A stretch of DNA of 8,479 bases. It comes from Clostridiales bacterium (lineage in GTDB: Bacteria > Bacillota > Clostridia > Oscillospirales > CAG-272). Both the position numbers and the translations under genes were made by a program. The stretch spans positions 1 through 8,479 of the forward strand of contig SFNW01000083.1 in NCBI GenBank assembly GCA_004554105.1, written 5' to 3'. The notes under the pieces are model-generated. The model had not been told where the DNA came from. It ran no database searches and saw only the letters and a program-made list of their open reading frames with translations. Shown here in pieces: positions 1 to 7,303 of the stretch. The stretch's first letter is position 1; the number at the start of each line of letters is the position of its first letter.

Positions 1-614
1 TCCGCCACATGCTGGTCGCGGAAATCCAGTCCGTCGCCCGGAAAATGCTTCGCGGCACAGCAGAAGCCCTCGTTGGTGTGTGCGCCGTCCATATACGCCT
101 TCGTCATCTCACACACACGGTCCACATCATTTCCATAGGTGCGCAGCCCGATGACCGGGTTTTCCCAGTTGTAAAGAATGTCGCTGACCGGGGCAAAAGA
201 GAGATTGCATCCGATCGCCGCCGCCTCTTTGTTGGACATACGGCCGAGCTCGTAAGCGTATCTGGCGTCCCTTGTCGCACCGATCTTGGTCTGCTGGCCG
301 ATCATGGTTCCGTCGGTGCAGGCGCCGTTGCCGCCATTCTCCGTGTTGCACGCAATGATAAGCGGAATCTTACTGTTCTCCTGAAGAATCCGGTTCTGCT
401 CACGCACCTCTGCGCCGGTTGCCGGGTTGTAGCGGATACCGCCGATGTGGTACTTGTCCACTGTCATCTTCAGATACTCTTCGTCCCTGGAGGATCCCAT
501 ATTGAAGAAAAGCTGACCGATCTTCTCCTCGGTCGTCATACCCGCGATGGTCTCTTCCACCCATTTACAGTCCTCATCGGACAGGTAAAACGGTTTTGCC
601 TTCATATCTACCAT
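1..614 (-). CDS. Glycoside hydrolase family 3 protein, NagZ-like (N-terminal part, runs off the left edge)
   Basis: Only the first 204 codons lie in the window. The protein is a GH3 enzyme that probably removes beta-linked N-acetylglucosamine (or a similar sugar) from cell-wall or dietary glycans in the cytoplasm; no signal peptide is seen. Visible family features are MTTEEKIGQLFF (residues 26-37), IIACNTENGGNG (86-97), NLSFAPVSDI (137-146) and KHFPGDG (189-195), followed by Asp200-Gln-His202. That DxH pair matches the Asp-His acid/base dyad of NagZ-type N-acetylhexosaminidases rather than beta-glucosidases. The nucleophile Asp would lie beyond the edge. The start at 614 is preferred because AGAGGG sits 10 nt upstream; the next Met (605) would be too far from it. 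The gene begins 21 bp after the DUF815 stop and is likely co-transcribed. Substrate is inferred; family assignment is firm. Confidence 0.86.
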   Translation of the reverse strand, partial: MVDMKAKPFYLSDEDCKWVEETIAGMTTEEKIGQLFFNMGSSRDEEYLKMTVDKYHIGGIRYNPATGAEVREQNRILQENSKIPLIIACNTENGGNGACTDGTMIGQQTKIGATRDARYAYELGRMSNKEAAAIGCNLSFAPVSDILYNWENPVIGLRTYGNDVDRVCEMTKAYMDGAHTNEGFCCAAKHFPGDGLDFRDQHVA

Positions 615-635
615 ATTAAAATAGCCCTCTCTTTC

Positions 636-1883
636 TCACTCCGAATCGGCATGAACACCGAGATTCTGCTCAAATGCCTGATTCAGTTCCTTTTGATATT
701 TCGCATCAAAGCTTCCCGAGAGAAGTTTTGGAAACGCTTCCTCTAAAAGGCGTTTCCAGCTCTCCCCCTCATGTCCGACCAGAATCGGATAGAACCGGAC
801 GCCGTTTTTCTCTGCAAGGCGGTGAATGATTTCGAGATAGAGTGCTTTATTCGGTTTCTCGAAATAGACCGTCAGTCCGAAGCGGTCGGAGAGCGACATC
901 AGTTCCTGCACGGTGTCGCTGTGATGCACGTCGTCGCTGCCCTCCCGGTCGGAAAAGCTCTCCTTGACGATGTGGCGGCGATTGCTCGTCGCGTAGATGA
1001 CCGCGTTGTTTGCCTTCGCCGACGCCGAGCCTTCAAGCGCGGCTTTCAGCATACTGAAGCAGTCGTCGTTCTTGTTGAAGGAAAGGTCGTCGATGAAAAG
1101 AATGAATTTGAGCGGGTTGTCGGCGATGCGCCCCATGATGTGCGAAAGGCTGAAAAGCTGGTCCTTCCGCAGTTCAATCAGGCGGACGCCGCGATTCGCG
1201 AGCGCGTTTGCGCACGCCTTGACGGTGGAGGATTTGCCCGTGCCCGCGTCGCCGCAGAGCAGGACGTTGGCGGCGGGACGACCCTCGCACAGCGCCTCGG
1301 TGTTCTCGAGGACGCGCCGCCGCTCGTCCTCGTAGCCGACGAAGTCGTCGAGCGAAATCGCATCGGCGGACTTGACGGGGAGAATCTCCTCGCCCGAAAC
1401 GCGGAACATAGTCGCCGAGGCGAAAATGCCGTAGCCGTATTTGCCGACGTTGGCAAGGCGGTCGGCATAGGTTTTCACAAAGTCGGTCGCGCGGTTTTCA
1501 AAGCGCGGCAGATAGCCGTCCGTGCCGAGGCAGGCGCAGAGCGCGTCGCAGTCGAGCTTTGTCAGGCGGGTGAACAGCGCCAGTTCCTTTTTTGCATTCT
1601 CGGCAAGGCAGGCGGGGATTTTCTCGCCCCGCGCCGCCGAAACGATGTAGCAGTTTTCGTCCGAATACACCGTCCGACAGAGAAAGTCGGAAAAGCAGTA
1701 GTTGTCGTCGGCGAGCGCGTAGACAAAGTCGCCGTAACGCGCGGCTTTTTTCAGCGGCTCGACGCCGCCGTCGATGCCGAGAAAGTCGACAAAGGCTGAC
1801 ATCGCGGGGGATTGCAGAACGCCGCGGAAAACGCCGAGTGCCGACAGCTCGCACGCGAGTTTATGTTGTTCTTGGTTTGTCAT
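636..1883 (-). CDS. DUF815-family AAA-type ATP-binding protein with atypical C-terminus
   Basis: A 415-residue P-loop ATPase of the DUF815 family; no biochemical role is established for the family that I can cite. The first ~180 residues form the poorly conserved N-terminal part. The core begins at GYEDERRRVLENTEAL (183-198). Walker A is GDAGTGKSS (211-219), Walker B is ILFIDD (261-266), and the family signatures YATSNRRH (297-304), DVHHSDTVQE (318-327) and LSDRFGL (331-337) are present. From about residue 361 (near base 803) the sequence no longer resembles the family: the usual C-terminal GRSxRxAxQF-type motif is absent and ~55 unrelated residues follow. Over the same stretch GC falls from about 60% to 42-52%. 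The ATG lies 5 bp after the ilvD stop with no Shine-Dalgarno visible, so translation probably depends on coupling to ilvD. No signal peptide or membrane segment is seen. A genuine divergent tail, a fusion, or an assembly join are all possible. Confidence 0.85.
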   Translation of the reverse strand: MTNQEQHKLACELSALGVFRGVLQSPAMSAFVDFLGIDGGVEPLKKAARYGDFVYALADDNYCFSDFLCRTVYSDENCYIVSAARGEKIPACLAENAKKELALFTRLTKLDCDALCACLGTDGYLPRFENRATDFVKTYADRLANVGKYGYGIFASATMFRVSGEEILPVKSADAISLDDFVGYEDERRRVLENTEALCEGRPAANVLLCGDAGTGKSSTVKACANALANRGVRLIELRKDQLFSLSHIMGRIADNPLKFILFIDDLSFNKNDDCFSMLKAALEGSASAKANNAVIYATSNRRHIVKESFSDREGSDDVHHSDTVQELMSLSDRFGLTVYFEKPNKALYLEIIHRLAEKNGVRFYPILVGHEGESWKRLLEEAFPKLLSGSFDAKYQKELNQAFEQNLGVHADSE

Positions 1884-1888
1884 GTGAC

Positions 1889-3559
1889 TTAGTTTTTGAA
1901 TTTGTTGATGACCGCGCCCTTGTCGGCGGAGCTGACCTGTGCCGCATAGCGGGCGAGACAGCCGCCGATGTCGGTCTTGCGCTTGATTTGCATGGTCGCT
2001 TTGCGTGCCTCGATTTCCTCGGGCGAAACCTTCAGTTCAATCGAGTATTCGGGAATGTTGACGGCGATGCGGTCGCCGTCCTTGACATAGGCAATCAGCC
2101 CGCCGTTTGCCGCTTCGGGCGAGATATGCCCGATCGACGCGCCGCGCGTTGCGCCCGAGAAGCGTCCGTCGGTAATCAGCGCGACGTCCTTGTCAAGCCC
2201 CATGCCGGCAATCGCCGAGGTGGGCGAGAGCATTTCGCGCATACCGGGACCGCCTGCGGGTCCCTCATAGCGGATCACGACGACGTCGCCCTTGACGATT
2301 TTGCCGCCGTAGATCGCCGCAATCGCTTCTTCTTCGCTTTCAAAGACCTTGGCGGGACCCTCATGCACCAGCATTTCGGGTGCGACCGCACTGCGCTTGA
2401 CCACGCAGCCGTCGGGCGCGAGATTGCCGCGCAGCACCGCGATGCCGCCGGTCTTGGAATAGGCGTTATCGGGCTTGCGAATGACCTCGGGGTCGCGGTT
2501 GACCGCGTCGGCGATGTTCTCGCCGAGCGTCTTGCCCGTGCAGGTCATGACGCCCGTGTCGAGCAGACCGATGTCGGCAAGCTCCTTGAGCACTGCGTAG
2601 ACGCCGCCCGCCTCGTTGAGGTCCTCCATATAGGTGCGTCCCGCAGGGGCGAGGTGGCAGAGATTCGGCGTTTTCTCGCTGATTTCGTTTGCCATGTCGA
2701 GGTTGAACGCAACGCCGCACTCGTTTGCGATGGCGGGGAGGTGGAGCATACTGTTCGTCGAGCAGCCGAGCGCCATGTCGGCGGTCAGCGCGTTGCGAAT
2801 CGCCGCGGCGGTCATGATGTCGCGCGGGCGAATGTTCTTCTTCACCAGTTCCATGACCTGCATACCGGCGTGCTTTGCCAGAATGAGACGCGCCGAGTAG
2901 ACCGCGGGAATCGTTCCGTTGCCGCGCAGTCCCATGCCGAGCACCTCGGTCAGGCAGTTCATCGAGTTTGCGGTGTACATACCCGAGCAGGAGCCGCAGG
3001 TCGGACAGGTGCTTTCCTCGCAGACCGTAAGCTGCTTTTCGTCAATCTTGCCCGCCTTGTACGAGCCGACCGCCTCAAACATACTCGACAGGCTGGTCTT
3101 TTTGCCGTCGACTCTGCCCGCGAGCATCGGACCGCCGCTGACGAACACGGTGGGGATATTCACTCTCGCCGCCGCCATCAGCAGCCCCGGGACGTTCTTG
3201 TCGCAGTTCGGTACCATGACAAGCCCGTCAAAGCCGTGCGCCAGCACCATCGCCTCGGTCGAGTCCGCGATGAGGTCGCGGGTGATGAGCGAATACTTCA
3301 TGCCGGTGTGTCCCATGGCGATGCCGTCGCAGACCGCAATCGCGGGGAAGACAATCGGCGTGCCGCCCGCCATCGCAACGCCGAGCTTGACCGCCTCGAC
3401 AATCTTGTCGAGGTTCATGTGCCCGGGCACGATTTCGTTATAGGAGCTGACAATGCCGATCAGCGGGCGGGACTGCTCTTCCTTGGTCAGTCCCAGCGCG
3501 TGGTACAGACTGCGGTGCGGCGCGTTCTGAAATCCGTCTACTATTGTTTCTTTAACCAA
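1889..3559 (-). CDS. ilvD: Dihydroxy-acid dehydratase
   Basis: IlvD dehydrates 2,3-dihydroxy-isovalerate and 2,3-dihydroxy-3-methylvalerate to the 2-keto acids, the third common step to valine, isoleucine and leucine, in the cytoplasm, with an Fe-S cluster and Mg2+. With the start chosen here it has 556 residues, normal for the short bacterial form. Motifs are NCDKNVPG (118-125; cluster Cys119, metal-site Lys121), CPTCGSCSGMYTANSM (185-200), GCSTNS (265-270), TDGRFSG (463-469) and GHISPEA (477-483). Gly46 in NEIVPGH replaces the Cys found at this place in the [2Fe-2S] type (TPC), so an E. coli-like oxygen-labile [4Fe-4S] cluster is inferred. An in-frame ATG at 3643 would add 28 mostly basic residues encoded by palindromes, so I reject it. 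TTG at 3559 puts exactly 12 residues before APHRS, as is usual, and follows AGGGTGAT (3564-3571). GTG at 3568 is the alternative. Confidence 0.95.
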   Translation of the reverse strand: MVKETIVDGFQNAPHRSLYHALGLTKEEQSRPLIGIVSSYNEIVPGHMNLDKIVEAVKLGVAMAGGTPIVFPAIAVCDGIAMGHTGMKYSLITRDLIADSTEAMVLAHGFDGLVMVPNCDKNVPGLLMAAARVNIPTVFVSGGPMLAGRVDGKKTSLSSMFEAVGSYKAGKIDEKQLTVCEESTCPTCGSCSGMYTANSMNCLTEVLGMGLRGNGTIPAVYSARLILAKHAGMQVMELVKKNIRPRDIMTAAAIRNALTADMALGCSTNSMLHLPAIANECGVAFNLDMANEISEKTPNLCHLAPAGRTYMEDLNEAGGVYAVLKELADIGLLDTGVMTCTGKTLGENIADAVNRDPEVIRKPDNAYSKTGGIAVLRGNLAPDGCVVKRSAVAPEMLVHEGPAKVFESEEEAIAAIYGGKIVKGDVVVIRYEGPAGGPGMREMLSPTSAIAGMGLDKDVALITDGRFSGATRGASIGHISPEAANGGLIAYVKDGDRIAVNIPEYSIELKVSPEEIEARKATMQIKRKTDIGGCLARYAAQVSSADKGAVINKFKN

Positions 3560-3563
3560 AAAA

Positions 3564-3578
3564 ATCACCCTATCCTTT
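3564..3578 (-). promoter_or_regulatory. Ribosome binding region that decides the ilvD start
   Basis: Read leftward, this stretch holds AAAGGA (3573-3578) and then AGGGTGAT (3564-3571), the latter matching the GGTGAT part of the anti-16S complement. TTG at 3559 lies 4 nt beyond GGTGAT and fits the family N-terminus. GTG at 3568 would lie only 4 nt after AAAGGA and would overlap the second motif. Confidence 0.55.
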
Positions 3579-3587
3579 CGGGACACC

Positions 3588-3655
3588 CGCGCCGCGGCGC
3601 GAGAGCGTATGATACGCAGATGCCGTCGCCGTTTGATGCTCAAGCAGCGACGGCA
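3588..3655 (-). repeat. Cluster of three palindromes in the ilvC-ilvD gap
   Basis: The 136-bp gap between ilvC and ilvD contains three separate inverted repeats. TGCCGTCGC (3621-3629) pairs perfectly with GCGACGGCA (3647-3655). The 17-nt loop can continue the stem, with one mismatch, to a triloop, giving a hairpin of about 15 pairs. GCGTATGATACGC (3605-3617) is a palindrome with a single central base. CGCGCCGCGGCGCG (3588-3601) is a perfect 14-bp palindrome. None is followed by a U-run on the transcript, so they are not ordinary terminators. Possible roles are an mRNA processing or stability element that sets the ilvC:ilvD ratio, or a remnant of an interspersed palindromic repeat. Confidence 0.7.
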
Positions 3656-3695
3656 CGCGTCCTTATCCGGCGTTTAAGCCGATGTTCATTTAAAC

Positions 3696-4712
3696 TCAGT
3701 TGTTGATGAGCTTGTCCTCGTCGCTCCAGCTGTACAGCTTTCTGACGTCCTTGCCGACCGCTTCGGAGGGATGCTCGGCAGCCTTTCTGCGCATCGCGTT
3801 GAAGTGAACCTGCGCGCCCGCGTCGGACATATCGAGGAGGAAGTCCTTGGCGAAGGTGCCGTCCTGAATGTCGGACAGGATCTTCTTCATCGTCTTCTTG
3901 GTCTCTTCGGTGATGATCTTCGGACCGGTGATGTAGTCGCCGTATTCCGCCGTATTGGAAATCGAGTAGCGCATACCCTCAAAGCCGCTCTGGTAAATCA
4001 GGTCGACGATCAGCTTCATCTCGTGAATGCACTCGAAGTAAGCGTTTCTCGGGTCGTAGCCCGCCTCGACCAGCGTCTCAAAGCCTGCCTGCATCAGAGC
4101 GCAGACGCCGCCGCAGAGGACAGCCTGCTCGCCGAACAGGTCGGTCTCGGTCTCGGTGCGGAAGGTCGTTTCGAGAACGCCCGCGCGCGCGCCGCCGATG
4201 CCGAGCGCATACGCCAGTGCAATCTCAAGCGCGTCGCCGGTCGCGTCCTGCTCAACCGCGACGAGGCAGGGAACACCCTTGCCCGCCTGGTACTCGCTGC
4301 GGACCGTGTGACCGGGACCCTTGGGGGCGATCATGATGACGTTGACGTTCTTCGGCGGCTTGATGCAGCCGAAATGAATGTTGAAGCCGTGCGCAAATGC
4401 GAGCGTTTTGCCCTCGGTGAGGTTCTTCTCGATGCTCTCCTTGTAGAGCTTTGCCTGCTTCTCGTCGTTGATCAGAATCATGATGATGTCTGCCTTTGCG
4501 GCGGCTTCGGCGGCGGTCATGACGGTCATGCCCTGTGCCTCTGCCTTAGCCCAGCTCTTCGAGCCTTCGTACAGACCGACGATGACATTGACGCCCGAAT
4601 CCTTCAGGTTGAGCGCGTGTGCGTGACCCTGCGAGCCGTAGCCGATGATGGCAACGGTCTTGCCGTTCAGCTTCGCGAGGTTGCAGTCCTGCTGATAATA
4701 AATCTTCTGCAT
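3696..4712 (-). CDS. ilvC: Ketol-acid reductoisomerase, class I
   Basis: IlvC isomerises and reduces 2-acetolactate or 2-aceto-2-hydroxybutyrate to the dihydroxy acids, using NAD(P)H and two Mg2+, as the second common step of branched-chain synthesis. At 338 residues it is the short class I form. The Rossmann motif is GYGSQGHAHALNLKDSG (24-40). Active-site residues are all present: His108, Lys131, Asp191, Glu195, Glu227, Glu231 and Ser252. In the cofactor loop (GLYEGSKSW, 46-54) Ser51 and Ser53, expected to bind the NADPH 2'-phosphate, are kept, but Tyr48 occupies the place usually held by Arg. NADPH use is likely, possibly with relaxed preference. The start at 4712 is supported by AAAGGAGAT (4718-4726) 5 nt upstream. 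The gene begins 29 bp after the ilvN stop, in the same operon. Confidence 0.97.
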   Translation of the reverse strand: MQKIYYQQDCNLAKLNGKTVAIIGYGSQGHAHALNLKDSGVNVIVGLYEGSKSWAKAEAQGMTVMTAAEAAAKADIIMILINDEKQAKLYKESIEKNLTEGKTLAFAHGFNIHFGCIKPPKNVNVIMIAPKGPGHTVRSEYQAGKGVPCLVAVEQDATGDALEIALAYALGIGGARAGVLETTFRTETETDLFGEQAVLCGGVCALMQAGFETLVEAGYDPRNAYFECIHEMKLIVDLIYQSGFEGMRYSISNTAEYGDYITGPKIITEETKKTMKKILSDIQDGTFAKDFLLDMSDAGAQVHFNAMRRKAAEHPSEAVGKDVRKLYSWSDEDKLINN

Positions 4713-4741
4713 GGTGGTATCTCCTTTTTATATAAATGTTT

Positions 4742-5233
4742 TTATTCTGTGATGCTGCGGCCGCGTTCGAGCGCCACAACACCGGTTCTGCACAGTTCGA
4801 TGATACCGAGGGGCTTGACCACCTCGATAAACGCATTGATTTTGGACGGCTCGCCGGTCACCTCGACGCAGAGCGTCTTGGGATTGTAGTCGATGACCTT
4901 GGCGCGGTAAATATCCGCCGCCGCCATGACTTCACTGCGGTTTTCGGGCGAGTTTTTGACCTTGATCAGCATCAGCTCGCGCTCAACCGTCTGGAACTGA
5001 TCGAGCAGCTCGACGTTTTTGACATTGTAGAGTTTTTTGAGCTGATTGATGAGCTGTTCGCGCGCGTAGTCGTCGCCCATCAAGGTGACGGTGATGCGGG
5101 AATAGGCGGGATCGTCGGTTTCGCCGACGGTCAGCGAGTCGATGTTGAAGCCTTTACGCATGAACAAGCCGGCGACGCGCGTCAGTACGCCGTATTTGTT
5201 CTCGACCAAGGCGGCGATGACAAACCGTTTCAT
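4742..5233 (-). CDS. ilvN: Acetolactate synthase small (regulatory) subunit
   Basis: A 163-residue regulatory partner of IlvB that raises its activity and confers feedback inhibition, usually by valine. The N-terminal ACT domain spans roughly residues 3-75, with the family signature ENKYGVLTRVAGLFMRKGF (11-29) followed by NIDSLTVG (30-37). The C-terminal IlvN domain follows (about 85-160, with EVTGEPSKINAFIEVVKPLGI near 124-144). Length is typical for Firmicute and cyanobacterial small subunits. The start overlaps the ilvB stop as ATGA (5230-5233), with AAGGAGG (5245-5251) inside the end of ilvB, so the two subunits are translationally coupled. This subunit is also called IlvH in some genomes. 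Confidence 0.96.
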   Translation of the reverse strand: MKRFVIAALVENKYGVLTRVAGLFMRKGFNIDSLTVGETDDPAYSRITVTLMGDDYAREQLINQLKKLYNVKNVELLDQFQTVERELMLIKVKNSPENRSEVMAAADIYRAKVIDYNPKTLCVEVTGEPSKINAFIEVVKPLGIIELCRTGVVALERGRSITE

Positions 5234-6930
5234 TTCTCAATATCCTCCTTGGAAGCAATCATATCGTCGATCGAGCCGCCCGGCGGCAGCATGGGAAGTA
5301 CAAATTCGTCCTTGCCGATGAGCGCGTCGATGAGATAGGGTCCGTCGTGCGCCATCGCCCGCTTGAACGCGGCTTCAAATTCCTCGGGGGTCGCGACCCG
5401 CTCGCCCGGCAGTCCGAAGGCGTCGGCAAGCTTGACAAAGTCGGTCTTTCTGCCGAGGACGGTGTTGGAGTAGCGCTTGCCGTAGAACAGCGTCTGCCAC
5501 TGGCGCACCATGCCGAGCACGCCGTTGTTCATGATGACCGTGACGACCGGCGTGTTGTAGGTGACGGCGGTCGCCAGTTCGTTTAAGTTCATGCCGAAGC
5601 TGCCGTCGCCGGTAATCAGCACCGTGCGGTCGCCCTCGGCAATCGAAGCGCCGATGGCGGCGCCGAGTCCGTAGCCCATCGTGCCGAGACCGCCGCTCGA
5701 TGCGAAGCGGCGGGTCCGCTCAAAGTCGGCGTATTGCGCAGTCCACATCTGATGCTGACCGACGTCGGTCGCGATAATTGTGTTTTCGTCCTTGACGGCG
5801 TTGATGATGTCGAACATCTTCTTCGGCGTCAGTGCGTTTTCGTCCGCCGCCTCCGCCTTGTCGCGGATTGCCTGCCCCTTGGCTTTCAGCGCGTCCACGG
5901 TTTCATGCCATGCGGGGTGGCTCTGCGGCTTGCAGCGCGCGAGAATGCGCGAAAGTGAGGAAACGATGTCGCCGATGATGCCGACGTCGACCTTGATATT
6001 CTTGTTGATTTCCGAAAGGTCGGTGTCGAGCTGAACGATTTTCGCGTTTTTCGCGTATTTTGCCGTATTGCCGGTCGCGCGGTCGCTGAAGCGGACGCCG
6101 ATGCCGATAATCAGGTCGGCTTCTTTATTCGCCATCGACGAGGCGTACTGCCCGTGCATACCCTGCATACCGAGAAAACGGTCGTAGGAGTTGGGCAGTG
6201 CAGACAGTCCCATGAAGGTACAGCCGACGTAGCCGTCGATTTTTTCGGCGAACGCCTTGATGTCCGCGGTCATGCCCTCGCCTGCGGCGCCGCCGCCAAT
6301 GTAGATGTACGGGCGCTCGGCAGCGTTAATCAGCTCGACGGCGCGGTCGATGTCGGCGTCGGGTGCTTCCGTCTGCTTGAAGAAGGGAACAACGCCCTTT
6401 TCTTCAAAGTCGCATTCCGCAATCTGAACGTCCTTCGGAATATCAATCAGCACGGGACCGGGTCTGCCGGATTTTGCAATCTGAAAGGCTTCGCGAATGG
6501 TGTCCGCCAACTCGTTTACATCGGTGACGAAATAGTTGTGCTTGGTAATCGGCAGGGTAATGCCGGTGATGTTGATTTCCTGAAAGCTGTCCTTGCCGAT
6601 CAAGGTCGTCGGCACGTTGCCGGTGATGGCGACCATGGGAATCGAGTCGAGCATCGCGGTCGCGATGCCGGTCACGAGGTTGGTCGCGCCCGGACCCGAC
6701 GTGGCAATGACCACGCCGACCTTGCCGGTCACGCGCGAGTAGCCGTCCGCCGCGTGCGCCGCGCCCTGCTCATGTGCGGCAAGATAATGATGAATGCGGT
6801 CGCTTGCCTTGTATAATTCATCGTAAATGTTCAGTACCTGACCGCCGGGGTAGCCGAATACATCGGTTACGCCCTGCTCAATCAGCGTTTCAATGACAAT
6901 GCGCGAGCCTGTCATCTTCTGTGGATTCAT
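5230..6930 (-). CDS. ilvB: Acetolactate synthase large (catalytic) subunit, biosynthetic type
   Basis: IlvB condenses two pyruvates to 2-acetolactate, or pyruvate with 2-ketobutyrate to 2-aceto-2-hydroxybutyrate, with thiamine diphosphate, Mg2+ and FAD. It is the committed step of branched-chain amino acid synthesis. At 566 residues it has the usual three domains. The N-terminal TPP-pyrimidine domain has YPGGQVLNIYD (27-37) and the catalytic Glu54 in AAHEQGAAHAADGYSR (51-66). The central FAD-binding domain includes RFSDRATG (280-287). The C-terminal TPP-diphosphate domain has GDGSFGMNLNEL (441-452) with NNG (468-470). The MLPPGGS tail (547-553) is typical of the anabolic, FAD-containing enzyme rather than catabolic AlsS. 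It is the first gene of the operon; AGGAGG lies 5 nt before the ATG. Expression is gated by the T-box leader just upstream. Confidence 0.97.
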   Translation of the reverse strand: MNPQKMTGSRIVIETLIEQGVTDVFGYPGGQVLNIYDELYKASDRIHHYLAAHEQGAAHAADGYSRVTGKVGVVIATSGPGATNLVTGIATAMLDSIPMVAITGNVPTTLIGKDSFQEINITGITLPITKHNYFVTDVNELADTIREAFQIAKSGRPGPVLIDIPKDVQIAECDFEEKGVVPFFKQTEAPDADIDRAVELINAAERPYIYIGGGAAGEGMTADIKAFAEKIDGYVGCTFMGLSALPNSYDRFLGMQGMHGQYASSMANKEADLIIGIGVRFSDRATGNTAKYAKNAKIVQLDTDLSEINKNIKVDVGIIGDIVSSLSRILARCKPQSHPAWHETVDALKAKGQAIRDKAEAADENALTPKKMFDIINAVKDENTIIATDVGQHQMWTAQYADFERTRRFASSGGLGTMGYGLGAAIGASIAEGDRTVLITGDGSFGMNLNELATAVTYNTPVVTVIMNNGVLGMVRQWQTLFYGKRYSNTVLGRKTDFVKLADAFGLPGERVATPEEFEAAFKRAMAHDGPYLIDALIGKDEFVLPMLPPGGSIDDMIASKEDIEK

Positions 6931-6953
6931 GTTGACCTCCTGATTGATTGTAC

Positions 6954-7016
6954 AAAAAAACGCTCCCGTCTCTTTGCTGTCTACTGCTCTTGTAAATCAT
7001 GCAAAGAGACGAAAGC
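6954..7016 (-). terminator. Intrinsic terminator of the ilv T-box leader
   Basis: On the leftward transcript GCUUUCGUCUCUUUGC (7016-7001) pairs with GCAAAGAGACGGGAGC (6977-6962) over 16 positions, all Watson-Crick apart from two G-U pairs, around a 23-nt loop. One G and then seven U (6960-6954) follow. The CUCUUU of the 5' arm is also complementary to the AAAGAG overlapping the start of the T-box (7056-7051), giving the mutually exclusive antiterminator expected of T-box leaders. Confidence 0.93.
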
Positions 7017-7265
7017 TGAAATAACGATACTTCTGACTTCCGCGGTACCACTCTTTTTCACCCCAATAAACAGGATGCACCTCAAGTGCCGACACACTTC
7101 TAACTCTGTGACGGGAGTTCCCGTCTGCTTCTACTCTCCGAAGATTTCGGGCAGCTGCTCCACGGCGAGTTCGGTACTGCTTGTCCGATGCCTTGCACCG
7201 ACCGGCATCTCTCTGATTGGCAAAAGCGGTACTTACTATTCCGTATCATTGCATTTGATATATAT
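6954..7265 (-). promoter_or_regulatory. T-box riboswitch, leucine (CUC) specifier, upstream of ilvB
   Basis: The conserved T-box AGAGUGGUACCGCG lies at 7054-7041; it pairs with the acceptor end of uncharged tRNA. Stem I can be drawn by hand: ACGG/CCGU (7244-7241 with 7165-7162), then the specifier loop, then GUAC/GUAC (7232-7229 with 7177-7174), GCUU/AAGC (7227-7224 with 7182-7179) and GAUGCC/GGCAUC (7209-7204 with 7192-7187). The apical loop contains GGUGCAA. The 5' side of the specifier loop contains AGUA and the 3' side reads CGAACUCG, placing CUC (Leu) at 7169-7167. A GACGGG-AACU-CCCGUC hairpin (7125-7110) lies between stem I and the T-box. With abundant charged tRNA-Leu the terminator forms; uncharged tRNA-Leu favours read-through into ilvB. 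A Leu-specific T-box on an ilv operon is known from Bacillus subtilis ilv-leu. Confidence 0.94.
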
Positions 7266-7270
7266 GCGCT

Positions 7271-7299
7271 ATTATAGCATCGCGGCTTTGATTTGTCAA
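7271..7299 (-). promoter_or_regulatory. Sigma-A promoter of the ilv operon
   Basis: Read leftward, TTGACA (7299-7294) and TATAAT (7276-7271) are both perfect consensus and are separated by exactly 17 bp. Transcription should start near 7265-7263, giving a leader of roughly 330 nt before ilvB. A full-consensus promoter followed by an attenuator fits control at elongation rather than initiation. Confidence 0.94.
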
Positions 7300-7303
7300 C
7301 ACC

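Noticed and set aside
9..746. + strand open frame over the left edge
   Set aside because: The opposite strand encodes a GH3 protein with conserved motifs from 614 leftward; the + frame has no recognisable features.
3560..3643. 28-residue N-terminal extension of IlvD from the ATG at 3643
   Set aside because: It is encoded by palindromic sequence, is mostly basic and unlike the family N-terminus. TTG 3559 or GTG 3568 gives the normal length and has a ribosome site.
1592..3706. 704-codon + strand open frame opposite ilvD and DUF815
   Set aside because: It is antisense to clearly recognisable ilvD, has the Arg/Ala/Val-rich composition of a GC-rich shadow frame, and no domain is seen.
3771..4889. 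+ strand open frame opposite ilvC and ilvN
   Set aside because: A shadow of ilvC and ilvN, whose active-site residues are intact on the other strand.
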